A stretch of DNA of 64,000 bases from Enterovibrio coralii (GCF_001559595.1 NZ_LNTY01000030.1:56547-120546), one strand, 5' to 3'; shown: positions 37,696 to 46,568, counted from the stretch's first letter. Notes: generated by a model from the letters alone, not told the origin. Numbers and translations: made by a program.

Positions 37696-38550
37696 AAGGA
37701 TTTTTCTGCCTCATCGGCAAACTTGGGCGAGCCAAAAAGATAACGAAGTCGTGTGCGAATCGGTGTTGGTTTGGTGGAAAGCGCTAACCCCAACATGGTA
37801 CGCCATTGATGAAACGTCGCTGCGAAGGGATTCCAACTGTTTACAGGTTTTGGAATTCCGTAATCAATCGCTATCCCGTCTTTCTCTTCCACAAACGTGC
37901 CAAAGCATTTATCCCAAATGATCAGCACACCTGCAAAATTTCGGTCTATGTATTCTGGATTTCGCGCATGGTGAACCCGGTGATGTGACGGGGTATTGAA
38001 GACTTTTTCAATCCAACCCAGCTTTTTGACGATACGAGTGTGAACAAAAAATTGAAAACCAAGGTTCAGCGCGACAATTAACACGACCAAGGCGGGAGGA
38101 AACCCAATCAATATGAGCGGTGTCCAGAACAGCCACATACCGGAGATGGGGTAGGTCAGACTTTGGCGAAACGCCGTCGTAAAATTCATCCGTTCTGAGC
38201 TGTGATGAGCGATGTGAGATGCCCACAGCCAGTGGATATGGTGCGATGCGCGGTGGAACCAATAGTAGAAAAAGTCTTGGAGGATAAAGACAGCAAAAAA
38301 GGCCAAAGGTGTTAGTGAAATGTCGAGCAGGCGGAATTGATAGAGCCAAAGGAAAAACGGCATTAAGAGCAAAGTAGCGATAAGATCGGCTGCTTGATGA
38401 AATCCCGCCAAACTGAAATTGCAGACAATTTCTTTCAGCGAGTAATCGCTGTCGCCGCGCTTTTTTCAATATGCGGTATTCAACCAGCATACAGATGAAA
38501 AATAGCGGTGCGAGAAGGAGTAAAGTCAGTGCCTCCTGGCCAGATTCCAT
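37683..38550 (-). CDS. Fatty acid hydroxylase/sterol desaturase superfamily membrane enzyme, frameshifted
   Basis: A di-iron membrane hydroxylase of the sterol desaturase superfamily, about 288 residues when repaired. The eight-histidine pattern is visible: DFFYYWFHRASHHIHWLWAS, then HIAHHSSERMN, and NTPSHHRVHHARN. The C-terminus NFAGVLIIWDKCFGTF is typical. The start MESGQEALTLLLLAPLFFI has GGAG six bases upstream. The frame breaks at about 38461 in GAAAAAAGCGCGG; removing one A gives ILKKRGDSDYSLKE (adding two bases is the alternative), so this break differs from the one-base losses elsewhere. Substrate (lipid, sterol-like or carotenoid) is unknown. Confidence 0.82.
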
Positions 38551-38555
38551 GGCGA

Positions 38556-38597
38556 CTCCATCGGATGAGTTTTAATCAATATATCTCATCCGATGAG
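38556..38597. promoter_or_regulatory. Twin palindromic operator over the desaturase ribosome binding site
   Basis: Two near-identical palindromes, CTCCATCGGATGAG (38556-38569) and CTCATCCGATGAG (38585-38597), about 28 bp apart, also pair with each other as 11-bp perfect arms. The left one includes the complement of the GGAG ribosome binding site of the desaturase gene. The layout suggests a dimeric repressor, for example of the TetR type, encoded elsewhere. Confidence 0.5.
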
Positions 38598-38624
38598 TGC
38601 TCTCAACGTGACGTGCTTTGATGC

Positions 38625-38906
38625 TTAATCGTTGTTAAGTTTCTTCATCGCCGCATCCCAAGGGTTTGCGGCGGCTTTCGGTGCTGCGCCACTGTGGAAA
38701 GTATCGATGTACAGCAGCTCTACTTTTTCACGCGCCCAAGGTGTTTTGCGCAGGAACTTCAGGCTGGATTTCACGGAAGGATCGTTGCGAAAGCAGTTGA
38801 TGGCGACTTCTCTTGCCAGTGTTTCCCAGCCGTAATGATCAACCAATTCGTTGATGATTTGTTCGAGTTTGACGCCATGAAGCGGGTTGTTAGGTTGATC
38901 GTTCAT
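38625..38906 (-). CDS. VF530 family DNA-binding protein
   Basis: A 93-residue protein of the VF530 (DUF2132) family, small helical proteins with a DNA-binding-like fold first described structurally from Vibrio fischeri. The family core is nearly complete: [20 protein letters not shown], then [20 protein letters not shown] and [10 protein letters not shown]. The ATG at 38906 (MNDQPNN) is preferred over an upstream TTG. It ends in a short Ala/Pro/Asn tail. It is alone between the desaturase promoter region and a small membrane-protein gene. Function in the cell is unknown. Confidence 0.88.
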   Translation of the reverse strand: MNDQPNNPLHGVKLEQIINELVDHYGWETLAREVAINCFRNDPSVKSSLKFLRKTPWAREKVELLYIDTFHSGAAPKAAANPWDAAMKKLNND

Positions 38907-39022
38907 AATACTGCTCAGCAATGAGGAATTTCAGGGCGACTGTGCCACAAGGTGCAAGAGGCATCAATATAAAAGGGAGCCTTAGGCTCCCTTTTCTGTA
39001 TCAATAGCGATGATATTCGCCA

Positions 39023-39349
39023 TTAGCGCATCGATAAACTTTGCTCGGTAAACTGGTTCATGCGCAGGCGTGTTTTGATGTCTTCACACGCACGCTGAAT
39101 GCTGAACGTTTCTTCATCACTCATATGGAAAGACAAGGTGCCAGTAAAGCGCACGTCTTCACAGATATCTGCCAAGCCAATCAGGTCAGATACTTTTGCA
39201 TCTTCAGGATCTTTCAGCAGTTTTTCGTGCTGCTTTTGGATTTGAATTGCGTAAATTTTGCTTGAGTAGGTAATAGAAGAAAGTGTCAGCGCAACCATTG
39301 CAAAGAACAACACCGCCGAGGCGATAACAACCGTTTTATTTTTCGACAT
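39023..39349 (-). CDS. Small single-pass membrane protein, unknown function
   Basis: A 108-residue protein that I do not recognise. The first ~8 residues (MSKNKTVV) precede one membrane segment at about 7-28 (VIASAVLFFAMVALTLSSIT). The rest is hydrophilic, mostly helical and probably periplasmic: KIYAIQIQKQHEKLL and a pair of Cys (ICEDV, ACEDI) that could form a disulfide. Upstream in-frame starts at 39361 and 39367 are also possible. It has no clear ribosome binding site. It stands alone, divergent from the receiver-like gene. Confidence 0.6.
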   Translation of the reverse strand: MSKNKTVVIASAVLFFAMVALTLSSITYSSKIYAIQIQKQHEKLLKDPEDAKVSDLIGLADICEDVRFTGTLSFHMSDEETFSIQRACEDIKTRLRMNQFTEQSLSMR

Positions 39350-39574
39350 ATCGTTCAACATCCACAACTTGAGAATCTGTCTTTATTCGGAGGGAGAGGA
39401 GTCTACTCTTCTGGGCGTAAATTATGCAAGTAATAAAGCGATTACTAATTAATAACTAGAAATCTGTCATGTTTTTTGAGCATTTAATCAGTAATAAAAG
39501 AAATTTTTCTAACCTCATCACAAAAAACTCAGCAATATGCCGCGAACAAAGACAGTGTGCTTCAAGCTATGTAG

Positions 39575-39594
39575 AATGAGAATCAATATCAATT
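39575..39594 (+). promoter_or_regulatory. Possible Fur box
   Basis: AATGAGAATCAATATCAATT resembles the Fur consensus (GATAATGATAATCATTATC) with A/T-rich NAT units, and sits 13 bp before the start of the receiver-like gene that precedes the TonB2 cluster. Iron control of TonB2 clusters is known in Vibrio; the match here is imperfect. Confidence 0.5.
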
Positions 39595-39607
39595 AGGTGT
39601 TCAAACT

Positions 39608-39976
39608 ATGTGTGAAGTACTACTCATAGAGCGAATGGAAGCACCATGTGGTTGGGTGAAACAAGCGTTTGCCGCCAAAGGGTGTAAAGTCACAAGAGTG
39701 TTGCATGTTAACCAAGCCTTGTTAGCGATGCGCCAGACTCAGTTTGATCTTCTCGTTCTCGCTTATGAAGATACCCAAGCCTGTTTGAGTGATGTAGACA
39801 GAGTGAAAAGCCTGTCCGTTTTACCTCTGATGGTTTTGTTACCCGACATCGCCAACAAAGAGGAAACGTCCGTTGTTGGTACCTGTGTAGATTGCCTGGT
39901 TAGCGATGCGATTCCCCGTGAAATGTTATGGGTAGAAGCGCAGACTGCTTTGGCGAGCAAAATGGCCAGCTATTAG
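39608..39976 (+). CDS. Receiver-like (CheY-fold) stand-alone protein
   Basis: A 122-residue protein with the outline of a response-regulator receiver: strand CEVLLIERM, helix to KGCKVTRVLH, strand FDLLVLAYEDTQ at the phospho-site position, and LPLMVLLPD. The usual acidic pair after strand 1 is replaced (IERME) and there is no clear Asp at the end of strand 3 (the strand is LLVLAYED, with Asp late) nor the KP motif, so it is probably a degenerate, phosphorylation-independent receiver. AGGTG precedes ATG 39608. It lies just downstream of a Fur-like site and upstream of the TonB2 cluster on the same strand with a 164-bp gap; a functional tie is only inferred. Confidence 0.55.
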   Translation: MCEVLLIERMEAPCGWVKQAFAAKGCKVTRVLHVNQALLAMRQTQFDLLVLAYEDTQACLSDVDRVKSLSVLPLMVLLPDIANKEETSVVGTCVDCLVSDAIPREMLWVEAQTALASKMASY

Positions 39977-40140
39977 GCTTTTGATTTTGCTTCTTCTAAA
40001 TTCCTGCAACTCTTTGATGTGAAGTAAGGAACGTCATCCCCTTCGATTTGATATTATATCCTTGCGAATAGCCTATTTGACGGGTGTTGCATAGGCACCT
40101 TTACTTTGCTTGGATACTGACTTAGTGGTTTGGGTAGCTG

Positions 40141-40974
40141 ATGTATAAACTGCCTATTTTTTACACTGTAAATACAGATATAGCTTCAGAGATTCGGAAC
40201 TTGAAAAACTTCATCACGATAATGGGCACAGTCGCGCTCATTGGCCTTCCCCTGTCAGTGCATGGCACCAGCATTGATAACGCTACCGCTATTGAAAGCA
40301 GTACGACAAAAGCTGGCGCAATTTCTCAGCAGAAAATCAATGAGAGTGACACACAGGCACAGCAAATGAAGGCGGAAATTGCACAGTTACAGGCGGAAGT
40401 CGACAACCTGACGGTTTACCGCGATCACTTGCAACGTTTGGTGGATGATCAAAACCGAGAAGCTGACAATCTCAAAATGCAACTTAGTGAGATAGGCCAA
40501 ACGCGTGCAGGTTTAGTGCCGTTGATGTATCGAATGTTGGATGGACTGGATACTTGGATCTCTAATGACCTACCGCTAAAAGAAAAGACACGCCAAGAGC
40601 GACTCGCGGGACTCCAAACCTTGATGGGTCGAGCCGATGTGAGCGATGCGGAAAAAATTCGCCAAATTCTAGAAGCTTACCAAATTGAGGTCCACTACGG
40701 TGCCAACCTCGGCCTTTACCAAGACACCCTAGATTTCGGACAAGGCCCTCGTGTGGTGGATATCCTTCATTTGGGGCGTGTGTCGCTGGTGGCAAGGAGC
40801 CTTGATGGCAACACATTCTGGTTTTTTGACCGAAACACCAACAACTGGGAGCCTCTAGACCCTGAGCAAAATCCGACGCTTGAACGCGCCTTCCTTGTAG
40901 CCAAAGAGCGAGTGACGCCAGAATTGTTGACACTTCCTCTCTCTACCACGCTGAATGTGGAGGCGAGCCAATGA
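40141..40974 (+). CDS. DUF3450 periplasmic coiled-coil protein of the TonB2 cluster
   Basis: A DUF3450 protein, up to 277 residues, typical first gene of TtpC-containing TonB2 clusters in Vibrionaceae. A signal peptide follows the N-terminus (ITIMGTVALIGLPLSVHG), and the proper start may be TTG 40201 or ATG 40222, since the first 20 residues look non-native. A coiled coil covers about 70-120 (QMKAEIAQLQAEVDNLTVYR). The rest has the family blocks GLVPLMYRMLDGLDTWI and AEKIRQILEAYQIEVHYG. It overlaps the ttpC start (ATGA). It probably aids the TtpC-ExbB2-ExbD2 complex in the periplasm; the mechanism is not known. Confidence 0.85.
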   Translation: MYKLPIFYTVNTDIASEIRNLKNFITIMGTVALIGLPLSVHGTSIDNATAIESSTTKAGAISQQKINESDTQAQQMKAEIAQLQAEVDNLTVYRDHLQRLVDDQNREADNLKMQLSEIGQTRAGLVPLMYRMLDGLDTWISNDLPLKEKTRQERLAGLQTLMGRADVSDAEKIRQILEAYQIEVHYGANLGLYQDTLDFGQGPRVVDILHLGRVSLVARSLDGNTFWFFDRNTNNWEPLDPEQNPTLERAFLVAKERVTPELLTLPLSTTLNVEASQ

Positions 40975-42317
40975 AACGTCTTCAATTAGCGGCTTTGCTT
41001 GCTGCATCAATGGTGCTTGCACCAAGCGCATCTGCTGCCAATTTGGTGAAAGAAACGCAGAGTGCACAAAAGGTTGCCGCGCAGCACAATGCAGAGCGCG
41101 AAGCTGGGTTTTATGCGAAAGAGCAATCGCTAGAAGCCAAACTTGCTGCACTCAAAGCGCAGCAAATACAGCTGGAAAACGAGACGACCGAGCTTAGCGA
41201 AACCTTTACGGACAACGAACAAACGCTTTCTGAATTGGAAGAAACGCTGCGCTTGGAAACGGGCAGTTTGGGTGAAGTATTTGGCGTTGTCAGGCAAGCT
41301 GCGCGTGAGCTTAATCTCTCCCGAGAAAATCGCCCGGTATCTATTGGTGATGACGCGTTAAATAATGCCTTATCAAAGGTCGAGGACGCCAAATCTCTGC
41401 CTTCGCTTGCAACACTCACCGCGCTTTGGGAAGGCACGGTGGATGAACTGAATAAAAGCGCAGAAATCGCTGACATCACGGTCAACACACGTGACACCCA
41501 AGGTTTAGTGAGTGATTCACCCGCCACGCGTTTAGGTAACATCGCGTTAGTGGACGACAATGGTTATCTCTCTTGGAACTCGACCACGCAACAAGCCACC
41601 CAATTTGCAAAAACGCCCGAAGGCGGCTTAACCCGTGCATCCATCGATAACGCCAAAGCGGGTGAACTTGTTATTCTTGACCCTACTTACGGTGTCTTGC
41701 TTGACCAGTTATCTTTGACCCCAACCTTATATGACCGCTTCGAACAAGGCGGCATCGTTGGCAAGATCATTACGGCCATATTGCTGATTGGTTTGGGCAT
41801 CGCGTTGGTTCGTGGTCTTGTGTTGGTTAAGACTCGTATCGCCATGTCGAGCCAAATGAAAAAACCTGACCAGCCAGGCAACAACCCACTCGGCCGCGTT
41901 CTCAATGTTTATCACACCGAGCCAGACAGGTCTTTGGACACCCTTGAGCTTCGTCTGATGGAAACGATTTTGGATGAACAACAAGGCTTTGAAAAAGGCC
42001 TCTCCATGCTGAAACTGCTCGCAGCACTTGCACCTATGCTGGGGCTTTTGGGGACGGTAACCGGCATGATTGAAACCTTCCAAGTGATCACTCAATACGG
42101 CAATGGCGATCCGACTGTCATGGCGGGTGGTATTTCCATGGCTCTGGTTACTACCGTTATGGGGTTAGTGACTGCCATGCCGCTGCTGCTGGCGCATAAC
42201 CTCCTGAGCACGCAGGCCGATACCCTTCGTGGCATGTTAGAAAAAGTCGGTGTCAGTTTGGTTGCAGAGCAGTCTGAAGCAGCAGACTCAGTGAAGATCA
42301 CCAAGAGCGTCGCATGA
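40971..42317 (+). CDS. ttpC: TtpC-like MotA/TolQ/ExbB proton channel family protein
   Basis: A 448-residue TonB2-system protein. A signal peptide (1-22, ending APSASA) is followed by a periplasmic coiled coil (about 30-95, AKLAALKAQQIQLENETTEL), a periplasmic domain, then three membrane segments: about 265-285 (IITAILLIGLGIALVRGLVL), about 350-372 (LAALAPMLGLLGTVTGMIET) and about 392-412. The last two carry the MotA/TolQ/ExbB signature GLLGTVTGMIETF. The length and plan match Vibrio TtpC, which is needed for TonB2-dependent but not TonB1-dependent iron transport. It overlaps both neighbours and is part of a tightly coupled operon. Confidence 0.9.
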   Translation: MKRLQLAALLAASMVLAPSASAANLVKETQSAQKVAAQHNAEREAGFYAKEQSLEAKLAALKAQQIQLENETTELSETFTDNEQTLSELEETLRLETGSLGEVFGVVRQAARELNLSRENRPVSIGDDALNNALSKVEDAKSLPSLATLTALWEGTVDELNKSAEIADITVNTRDTQGLVSDSPATRLGNIALVDDNGYLSWNSTTQQATQFAKTPEGGLTRASIDNAKAGELVILDPTYGVLLDQLSLTPTLYDRFEQGGIVGKIITAILLIGLGIALVRGLVLVKTRIAMSSQMKKPDQPGNNPLGRVLNVYHTEPDRSLDTLELRLMETILDEQQGFEKGLSMLKLLAALAPMLGLLGTVTGMIETFQVITQYGNGDPTVMAGGISMALVTTVMGLVTAMPLLLAHNLLSTQADTLRGMLEKVGVSLVAEQSEAADSVKITKSVA

Positions 42318-42865
42318 CAGAAATAAGCTATCTGGAAGCGAGCCAACCTTTATTCTGGTTGCCATCGCTAGAAGCATTCATGACACAAGGTGGCCCTGTT
42401 CTTTGGGTGTTACTGGTTGTGGCTGCACTCAGTTGGATTCTGGTCATCGAGCGTGTTTTGTATCTTTTGGTGTCCTATCCGAGAGCAAAACAAGCTTGGG
42501 TTGCACGTTGGGATGCGAGAAAAGATCATGCATCATGGGCGTCTAAGGCGTTACGTGATGGCTGGCTTTTTGAAGCGCATTTGCAGCTTTTCAGCAATCT
42601 GAATTTCATTAAAGGTTTAGTCGCCATTTGTCCGATGCTTGGATTAATGGGAACCGTAACAGGCATGATTTCAGTATTCGATGTCATGGCAACGGCAGGC
42701 TCTAACGAGCCACGCGCAATGGCTGCCGGTATCTCAATGGCAACACTACCAACACTTGCAGGCATGGTGATTGCCTTGGCAGGGCTGTTCGCCCATGCCC
42801 GATTGACGAAGGCGTGTGAACGCTGTGAAGCCTCTTTGGCTAAAGCAATGAGGATTCGAGGATGA
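42314..42865 (+). CDS. exbB2: ExbB2 proton channel subunit
   Basis: A 183-residue MotA/TolQ/ExbB protein. There are three membrane segments (about 20-45, 95-120, 135-160) with the signature GLMGTVTGMISVFDVMATAG and the following small-residue helix GISMATLPTLAGMVIALAGL that lines the channel. It is shorter than E. coli ExbB (244), as is normal for ExbB2. Its start overlaps the ttpC stop and its stop overlaps exbD2. It makes the proton-driven motor with ExbD2. Confidence 0.92.
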   Translation: MTEISYLEASQPLFWLPSLEAFMTQGGPVLWVLLVVAALSWILVIERVLYLLVSYPRAKQAWVARWDARKDHASWASKALRDGWLFEAHLQLFSNLNFIKGLVAICPMLGLMGTVTGMISVFDVMATAGSNEPRAMAAGISMATLPTLAGMVIALAGLFAHARLTKACERCEASLAKAMRIRG

Positions 42866-43266
42866 GATTTCAACGCCAACAGAAAGTGCGTGAAGATGCG
42901 CAGATCGATTTAACCTCGATGCTGGATATCGTGTTTATCATGCTTATCTTCTTCATCGTCACCAGCTCTTTTGTGCGCGAGTCGGGGGTCGAAGTGAATC
43001 GTCCTTCCGCAGCGAACGCGTCGCCACAAAAAACGGTCAGCATTTACGTGGCAATCACGGCGACCAACGAGATCTACATCGATCAGCGTAAGGTTGATAA
43101 AGAGCGTGTTGAAGCGACGTTAGAACGTTTTAAATCAGAGCAACCAGACGCGTCTTTGGTGATTCAAGCTGATGAGCATGCGTATAACGGCAGTGTGGTT
43201 GCTGTGATTGATGCAGCGAAAAGTGCAGGTATTGAGAGTATCGCGCTGGCAGCGGAGCAAAAATAA
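42862..43266 (+). CDS. exbD2: ExbD2 proton channel subunit
   Basis: A 134-residue ExbD/TolR protein. One membrane helix (about 18-40) has the essential Asp: IDLTSMLDIVFIMLIFFIVT. The periplasmic domain follows, with VSIYVAITATNEIYIDQRKV and SLVIQADEHAYNGSVVAVID. It is coupled by overlap to exbB2 and to tonB2 (TAATG). It converts proton flow through ExbB2/ExbD2 to movement of TonB2. Confidence 0.93.
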   Translation: MRFQRQQKVREDAQIDLTSMLDIVFIMLIFFIVTSSFVRESGVEVNRPSAANASPQKTVSIYVAITATNEIYIDQRKVDKERVEATLERFKSEQPDASLVIQADEHAYNGSVVAVIDAAKSAGIESIALAAEQK

Positions 43267-43937
43267 TGCTGCGTTGGCTGTTAGCACTCCCTGTGGCCGT
43301 CGTTTTTGTCGTCGGGTTATTCCTGCTGATGGCGACCATGGTTGGCCCAACGGATCTGTCGGATAAAACCGATAAGAGTACGTTAGCGTTTAACTTGGTG
43401 TTTTCTGAGCCTGAAACGGAAACCGAGCGCAAGGACAGAAAGCCGCCGCCAAAGCCTGAGCCGCCGAAAGAGCCTGCGGCCATGAAGGCAGTGTCCCCGC
43501 AAGTGACGCAGTCGGCCTCTGAGCCGCTAGAGATGGAGATTCCAGATATTTCGCTCGACCTGAGCGTGAGTGGCATCAGTATCGCTGCGCCTCAGATCGC
43601 TGATGTCCCCGTTTCTAAACCAAGCCCAGCCGTTGATCTTGGTCCCGTGGAGATTGCGGGCAATCAAAATGCCGTGCCCATTTCGCGCGTTGAAGCGGTT
43701 TATCCACCTAAAGCGTTACGACGTGGTATTGAAGGGTACGTGGTGATGGAATTTACCATCGACACCAAGGGTCGCCCGACAGACATCAAGGTGATCGAAG
43801 CGTCGCCGAAGCGCATGTTTGAGCGTAATGCATTGCGCGCACTTAAGCGTTTTCGCTATCAGCCGAAGATTGTCGATGGGGTTGCTCAAGCGCAGCCAGG
43901 ACAAACCTTTAAGTACGAGTTTACATTGAGCAAATGA
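43266..43937 (+). CDS. tonB2: TonB2 energy transducer
   Basis: A 223-residue TonB-family protein. The N-terminal membrane anchor is at about 2-25 (LRWLLALPVAVVFVVGLFLL). The Pro/Lys linker is short (RKPPPKPEPPKEP) as in TonB2 rather than TonB1. The C-terminal TonB domain from about 135 has VEAVYPPKALRRGIEGYVVM, DTKGRPTDIKVIEASPKRMF and ALRALKRFRYQPK. It spans the periplasm to energise outer-membrane receptors for siderophores or heme. No TonB-dependent receptor gene lies in the window, so the receptors must be elsewhere. Confidence 0.92.
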   Translation: MLRWLLALPVAVVFVVGLFLLMATMVGPTDLSDKTDKSTLAFNLVFSEPETETERKDRKPPPKPEPPKEPAAMKAVSPQVTQSASEPLEMEIPDISLDLSVSGISIAAPQIADVPVSKPSPAVDLGPVEIAGNQNAVPISRVEAVYPPKALRRGIEGYVVMEFTIDTKGRPTDIKVIEASPKRMFERNALRALKRFRYQPKIVDGVAQAQPGQTFKYEFTLSK

Positions 43938-45112
43938 TGATGAAACCGCTGTTATCCCGACTGGTATTGTCGCTTTCGCTCCTGTTTTTTATAGGGCAGG
44001 TGCATGCTGCTCAGCTATCCCAATCAACTGCAAACAGTGCCCTGAAAGCGTTTGAATATCAGGACAAAGAAGCGTGGCGGGAAGCGATAGGCGTTTTGGT
44101 GGCTGCAAGAACGCCAACGGACTACGACAAGGCCTATATCAGTCGTATGTTGGGTGTTATGTACTGGCAAGATAACCAGCCGACCAAAGCCATTGCCGCA
44201 TTAGACAAAGCAGTAAAGCTAGATGCGCTTGAACCGGAAGCGCAGCGTGCGGCGAAACGTATGTTGGCAGATTTACTGATGACGCAGGCGAAATATAGTA
44301 AGGCGTTGCCACTGTATTACGCGTTGAGTAAGGACAAGGCGTTATCTCAGAAAGATCTCGCGCAAGTCTGGCTACGCATCGCGCAAGCTAACTACCAGCA
44401 GAACATTAACAATAAAGCGTTAGATGCGATAAACACGCACCTGAAACTGGCGTCGCCCAACGTTGGCTCATTGTCGCTCAAGCTTGGGGCCGAGATGCGT
44501 TTGAAGCGTTGGAAATCCACGCTTTCAACTCTCAAGCAACTCATTGCATTTGAACCAAACAAAAAAGCGTGGTGGCTGCAAATGGTCAGCAGCCATCAAA
44601 AGCTAAACAACGAAGAGGGCATGCTGAGTACGCTTGTACTTGCCGAGCGCAGCAACATTGCGCTAAACGCCTCTGAGAAACGCCTCATGGCGCAGTTGTA
44701 TGCCAACGCAGGTGTACCTGAAAAAGCCGCTGCAATCTTAAGTGCGCTTAATCAGTCCTCGTCTGATAAAACATCATGGGTGATGGAAGCGTCGTACTGG
44801 CAACAGGCGAGGGAGTGGGACAAAGCGATAAAAGCATGGAAACGCGCGTCGACGCTGGATGCATCCCGTCTCTGGGTCGTCGCTCAACTTGAGATCCAAC
44901 AAGGCTACTATGCCGATGCGTTGAAAACGCTTGAGCAAATCAAAGACCCAAGTAAAAAGGTTGATGTCGAACTTGCTCGCGTCAGAGCTTACGAAAAGTT
45001 AGAAGATTTCGACACAGCATTGCTACATGCCAAAAGGGCTCAGGAGTATGCACCGTCTGAACAAACTGAATCATGGATTCAGTACCTTACCAACAAACGC
45101 GCCAGCCAATAA
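43934..45112 (+). CDS. TPR protein of the TonB2 cluster
   Basis: A 392-residue secreted TPR protein. A signal peptide covers about 1-25 (LSLSLLFFIGQVHA|A). TPR-like helical pairs fill the rest, for example YQDKEAWREAIGVLVAARTP, NQPTKAIAALDKAVKLD and LAQVWLRIAQANYQQNINNK. It is the last gene of the operon, overlapping tonB2, in the usual place of the TPR gene in Vibrionaceae TtpC-type clusters. Its role is not settled; a scaffold for the periplasmic complex is the likely one. Confidence 0.88.
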   Translation: MMMKPLLSRLVLSLSLLFFIGQVHAAQLSQSTANSALKAFEYQDKEAWREAIGVLVAARTPTDYDKAYISRMLGVMYWQDNQPTKAIAALDKAVKLDALEPEAQRAAKRMLADLLMTQAKYSKALPLYYALSKDKALSQKDLAQVWLRIAQANYQQNINNKALDAINTHLKLASPNVGSLSLKLGAEMRLKRWKSTLSTLKQLIAFEPNKKAWWLQMVSSHQKLNNEEGMLSTLVLAERSNIALNASEKRLMAQLYANAGVPEKAAAILSALNQSSSDKTSWVMEASYWQQAREWDKAIKAWKRASTLDASRLWVVAQLEIQQGYYADALKTLEQIKDPSKKVDVELARVRAYEKLEDFDTALLHAKRAQEYAPSEQTESWIQYLTNKRASQ

Positions 45113-45115
45113 CAT

Positions 45116-45142
45116 CATGCCCCACTAGGGGCATGTTTCTTT
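45116..45142 (+). terminator. Terminator of the TonB2 operon
   Basis: Perfect 8-bp arms CATGCCCC (45116-45123) and GGGGCATG (45128-45135) with a 4-base loop, followed by TTTCTTT, four bases after the operon's last stop codon. Confidence 0.88.
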
Positions 45143-45323
45143 GTCATATTTCTCCGCACTTTTGTTATTGATATTTCTGCTACTAAAACCGTATTATCCG
45201 GCACTGGTTTGTTATTGATCGCATTTATGTGAAACAAGCCAGCAATCTCGCCATCTGCAAAAGGCCCGTTAAGGAAAACCCCATTTTGGCGCCAAATTGC
45301 GCCTTTGATAGAGAAGACCCTGA

Positions 45324-45872
45324 ATGACGTTAGACCTCATCACAGAAATCCTTGGATGGACATCCGTTGCTTTTTACATCGGTATCACTATCTTCAACAC
45401 CATGAAATTCACCCGCTTTGCAGCATTTGGCTCTGCGGCGAACGATACGATTTGGGCCTTCCTGATGGGTTGGTGGCCGAAAGTGATCCTGAACCTTTCT
45501 GTGGCTTCGCTAAACACTTACCGCTATGCAAAAGACTTCACTAACGCGCCAAAAGCGGTGATTGTGGGTTTGGGTGCGGTGATGGCAGCAGGTATCTCTT
45601 ACATTGCTTATGTGGCAGTGACGGCGTTCCTTGCAGAGCCAACCTTGTCTGTGGCACTGCAATTTGCGGATCTGGGTATTATTCTGCTGGCACTGTACAT
45701 GACAACCTTGTCTAACTATCGCAAACTGATGTTGTTGTCAGGTTTTGTCGGTATGGCGGCTTACTATGGCAACCCGCAAATGATGATCATCAAGGCGTTG
45801 GTGATCGGCATCATGACATTCAAACTGTTCTTCGATAAGTCGCAAACGGCGGAAACTGCAGAAGCGGCTTAA
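45324..45872 (+). CDS. Multi-pass inner-membrane protein, possibly YgjV-like
   Basis: A 182-residue membrane protein with about five to seven hydrophobic segments (ITEILGWTSVAFYIGITIF; VIVGLGAVMAAGISYIAYVA; FADLGIILLALYMTTLS; MIIKALVIGIMTFKLFF). Its two halves each hold a Gly-Trp/Tyr-type segment followed by short basic loops, an internal repeat reminiscent of YgjV and SemiSWEET-like small membrane proteins; I am not sure of the family. It is monocistronic, with its own terminator 18 bp later. The function is unknown. Confidence 0.6.
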   Translation: MTLDLITEILGWTSVAFYIGITIFNTMKFTRFAAFGSAANDTIWAFLMGWWPKVILNLSVASLNTYRYAKDFTNAPKAVIVGLGAVMAAGISYIAYVAVTAFLAEPTLSVALQFADLGIILLALYMTTLSNYRKLMLLSGFVGMAAYYGNPQMMIIKALVIGIMTFKLFFDKSQTAETAEAA

Positions 45873-45888
45873 TCAGCAAAACGAAATA

Positions 45889-45922
45889 AAAAGCGGCACT
45901 CGTCAAGAGAGCCGCTTTTTTT
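45889..45922 (+). terminator. Rho-independent terminator
   Basis: Arms AAGCGGC (45891-45897) and GCCGCTT (45911-45917) followed by seven T. It ends the membrane-protein transcript. Confidence 0.85.
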
Positions 45923-46024
45923 ATGCGCAAATTTCAAAATTTTGAATGAAAATAGGTGCAACTGATTATTAACAAAAAAATCGCGTTACAGTGATGCGGT
46001 TAACCATAAAAACAAGGATGATTT

Positions 46025-46423
46025 ATGAAAGGAAGTTGCTTGTGTGGGGCCATTGAATACAACGTCAAAAAGCTAAGTACACCCATCATGAATTGCTCAT
46101 GCAAAACGTGCCAGAAAGCGCATTCCAGTGCGTTTGCAATTGGTGCTGGTGTTCAAGCGGATGATTTCGAGTGGGTGAAAGGGGAAGACACACTCTCGCA
46201 TTACGAATCGTCTCCTGGGAAGAAACGTTATTTCTGCTCAAACTGTGGTAGCCAGATTGTGGCTATCCGCGAAGGAGCACCTTTCCATATTCTGCGCGTC
46301 GCAACATTGGATGAAGATCCGTTGGCGGTGCCTGCACTCAGAATTTGGACGTCTCATAAAACGCCATGGCTGAGCGACGACCTTGAAATGCCTTCTTATG
46401 AAGAATGGCATCCGAATCGATAA
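46025..46423 (+). CDS. GFA/CENP-V domain zinc protein
   Basis: A 132-residue protein of the glutathione-dependent formaldehyde-activating enzyme (GFA)/CENP-V family. Zinc-binding cysteines are in GSCLCGAIEY (CxC), NCSCKTCQK (CxCxxC) and YFCSNCGSQI (CxxC), giving two zinc sites. ATG 46025 follows AAGGATG. Members bind zinc and glutathione, but many have no proven catalytic role. It stands alone between two terminators. Confidence 0.9.
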   Translation: MKGSCLCGAIEYNVKKLSTPIMNCSCKTCQKAHSSAFAIGAGVQADDFEWVKGEDTLSHYESSPGKKRYFCSNCGSQIVAIREGAPFHILRVATLDEDPLAVPALRIWTSHKTPWLSDDLEMPSYEEWHPNR

Positions 46424-46490
46424 TCAGATTTTCATCTACCCAATCAACCTGAATGCAAACATGTTAGCGTTGTTTGGCTATCCATCAAAA

Positions 46491-46515
46491 AGGCAGCGTT
46501 AACGCTGCCTTTTCT
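46491..46515. terminator. Bidirectional terminator
   Basis: The perfect palindrome AGGCAGCGTTAACGCTGCCT (46491-46510) is flanked by AAAA and TTTTCTT. It serves the GFA gene (+) and the small gene at 46569 (-). Confidence 0.8.
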
Positions 46516-46568
46516 TAATATCGAACGAAACACTGAACGTGAGCATATTCAGCATGTTTGGTGTTCTT

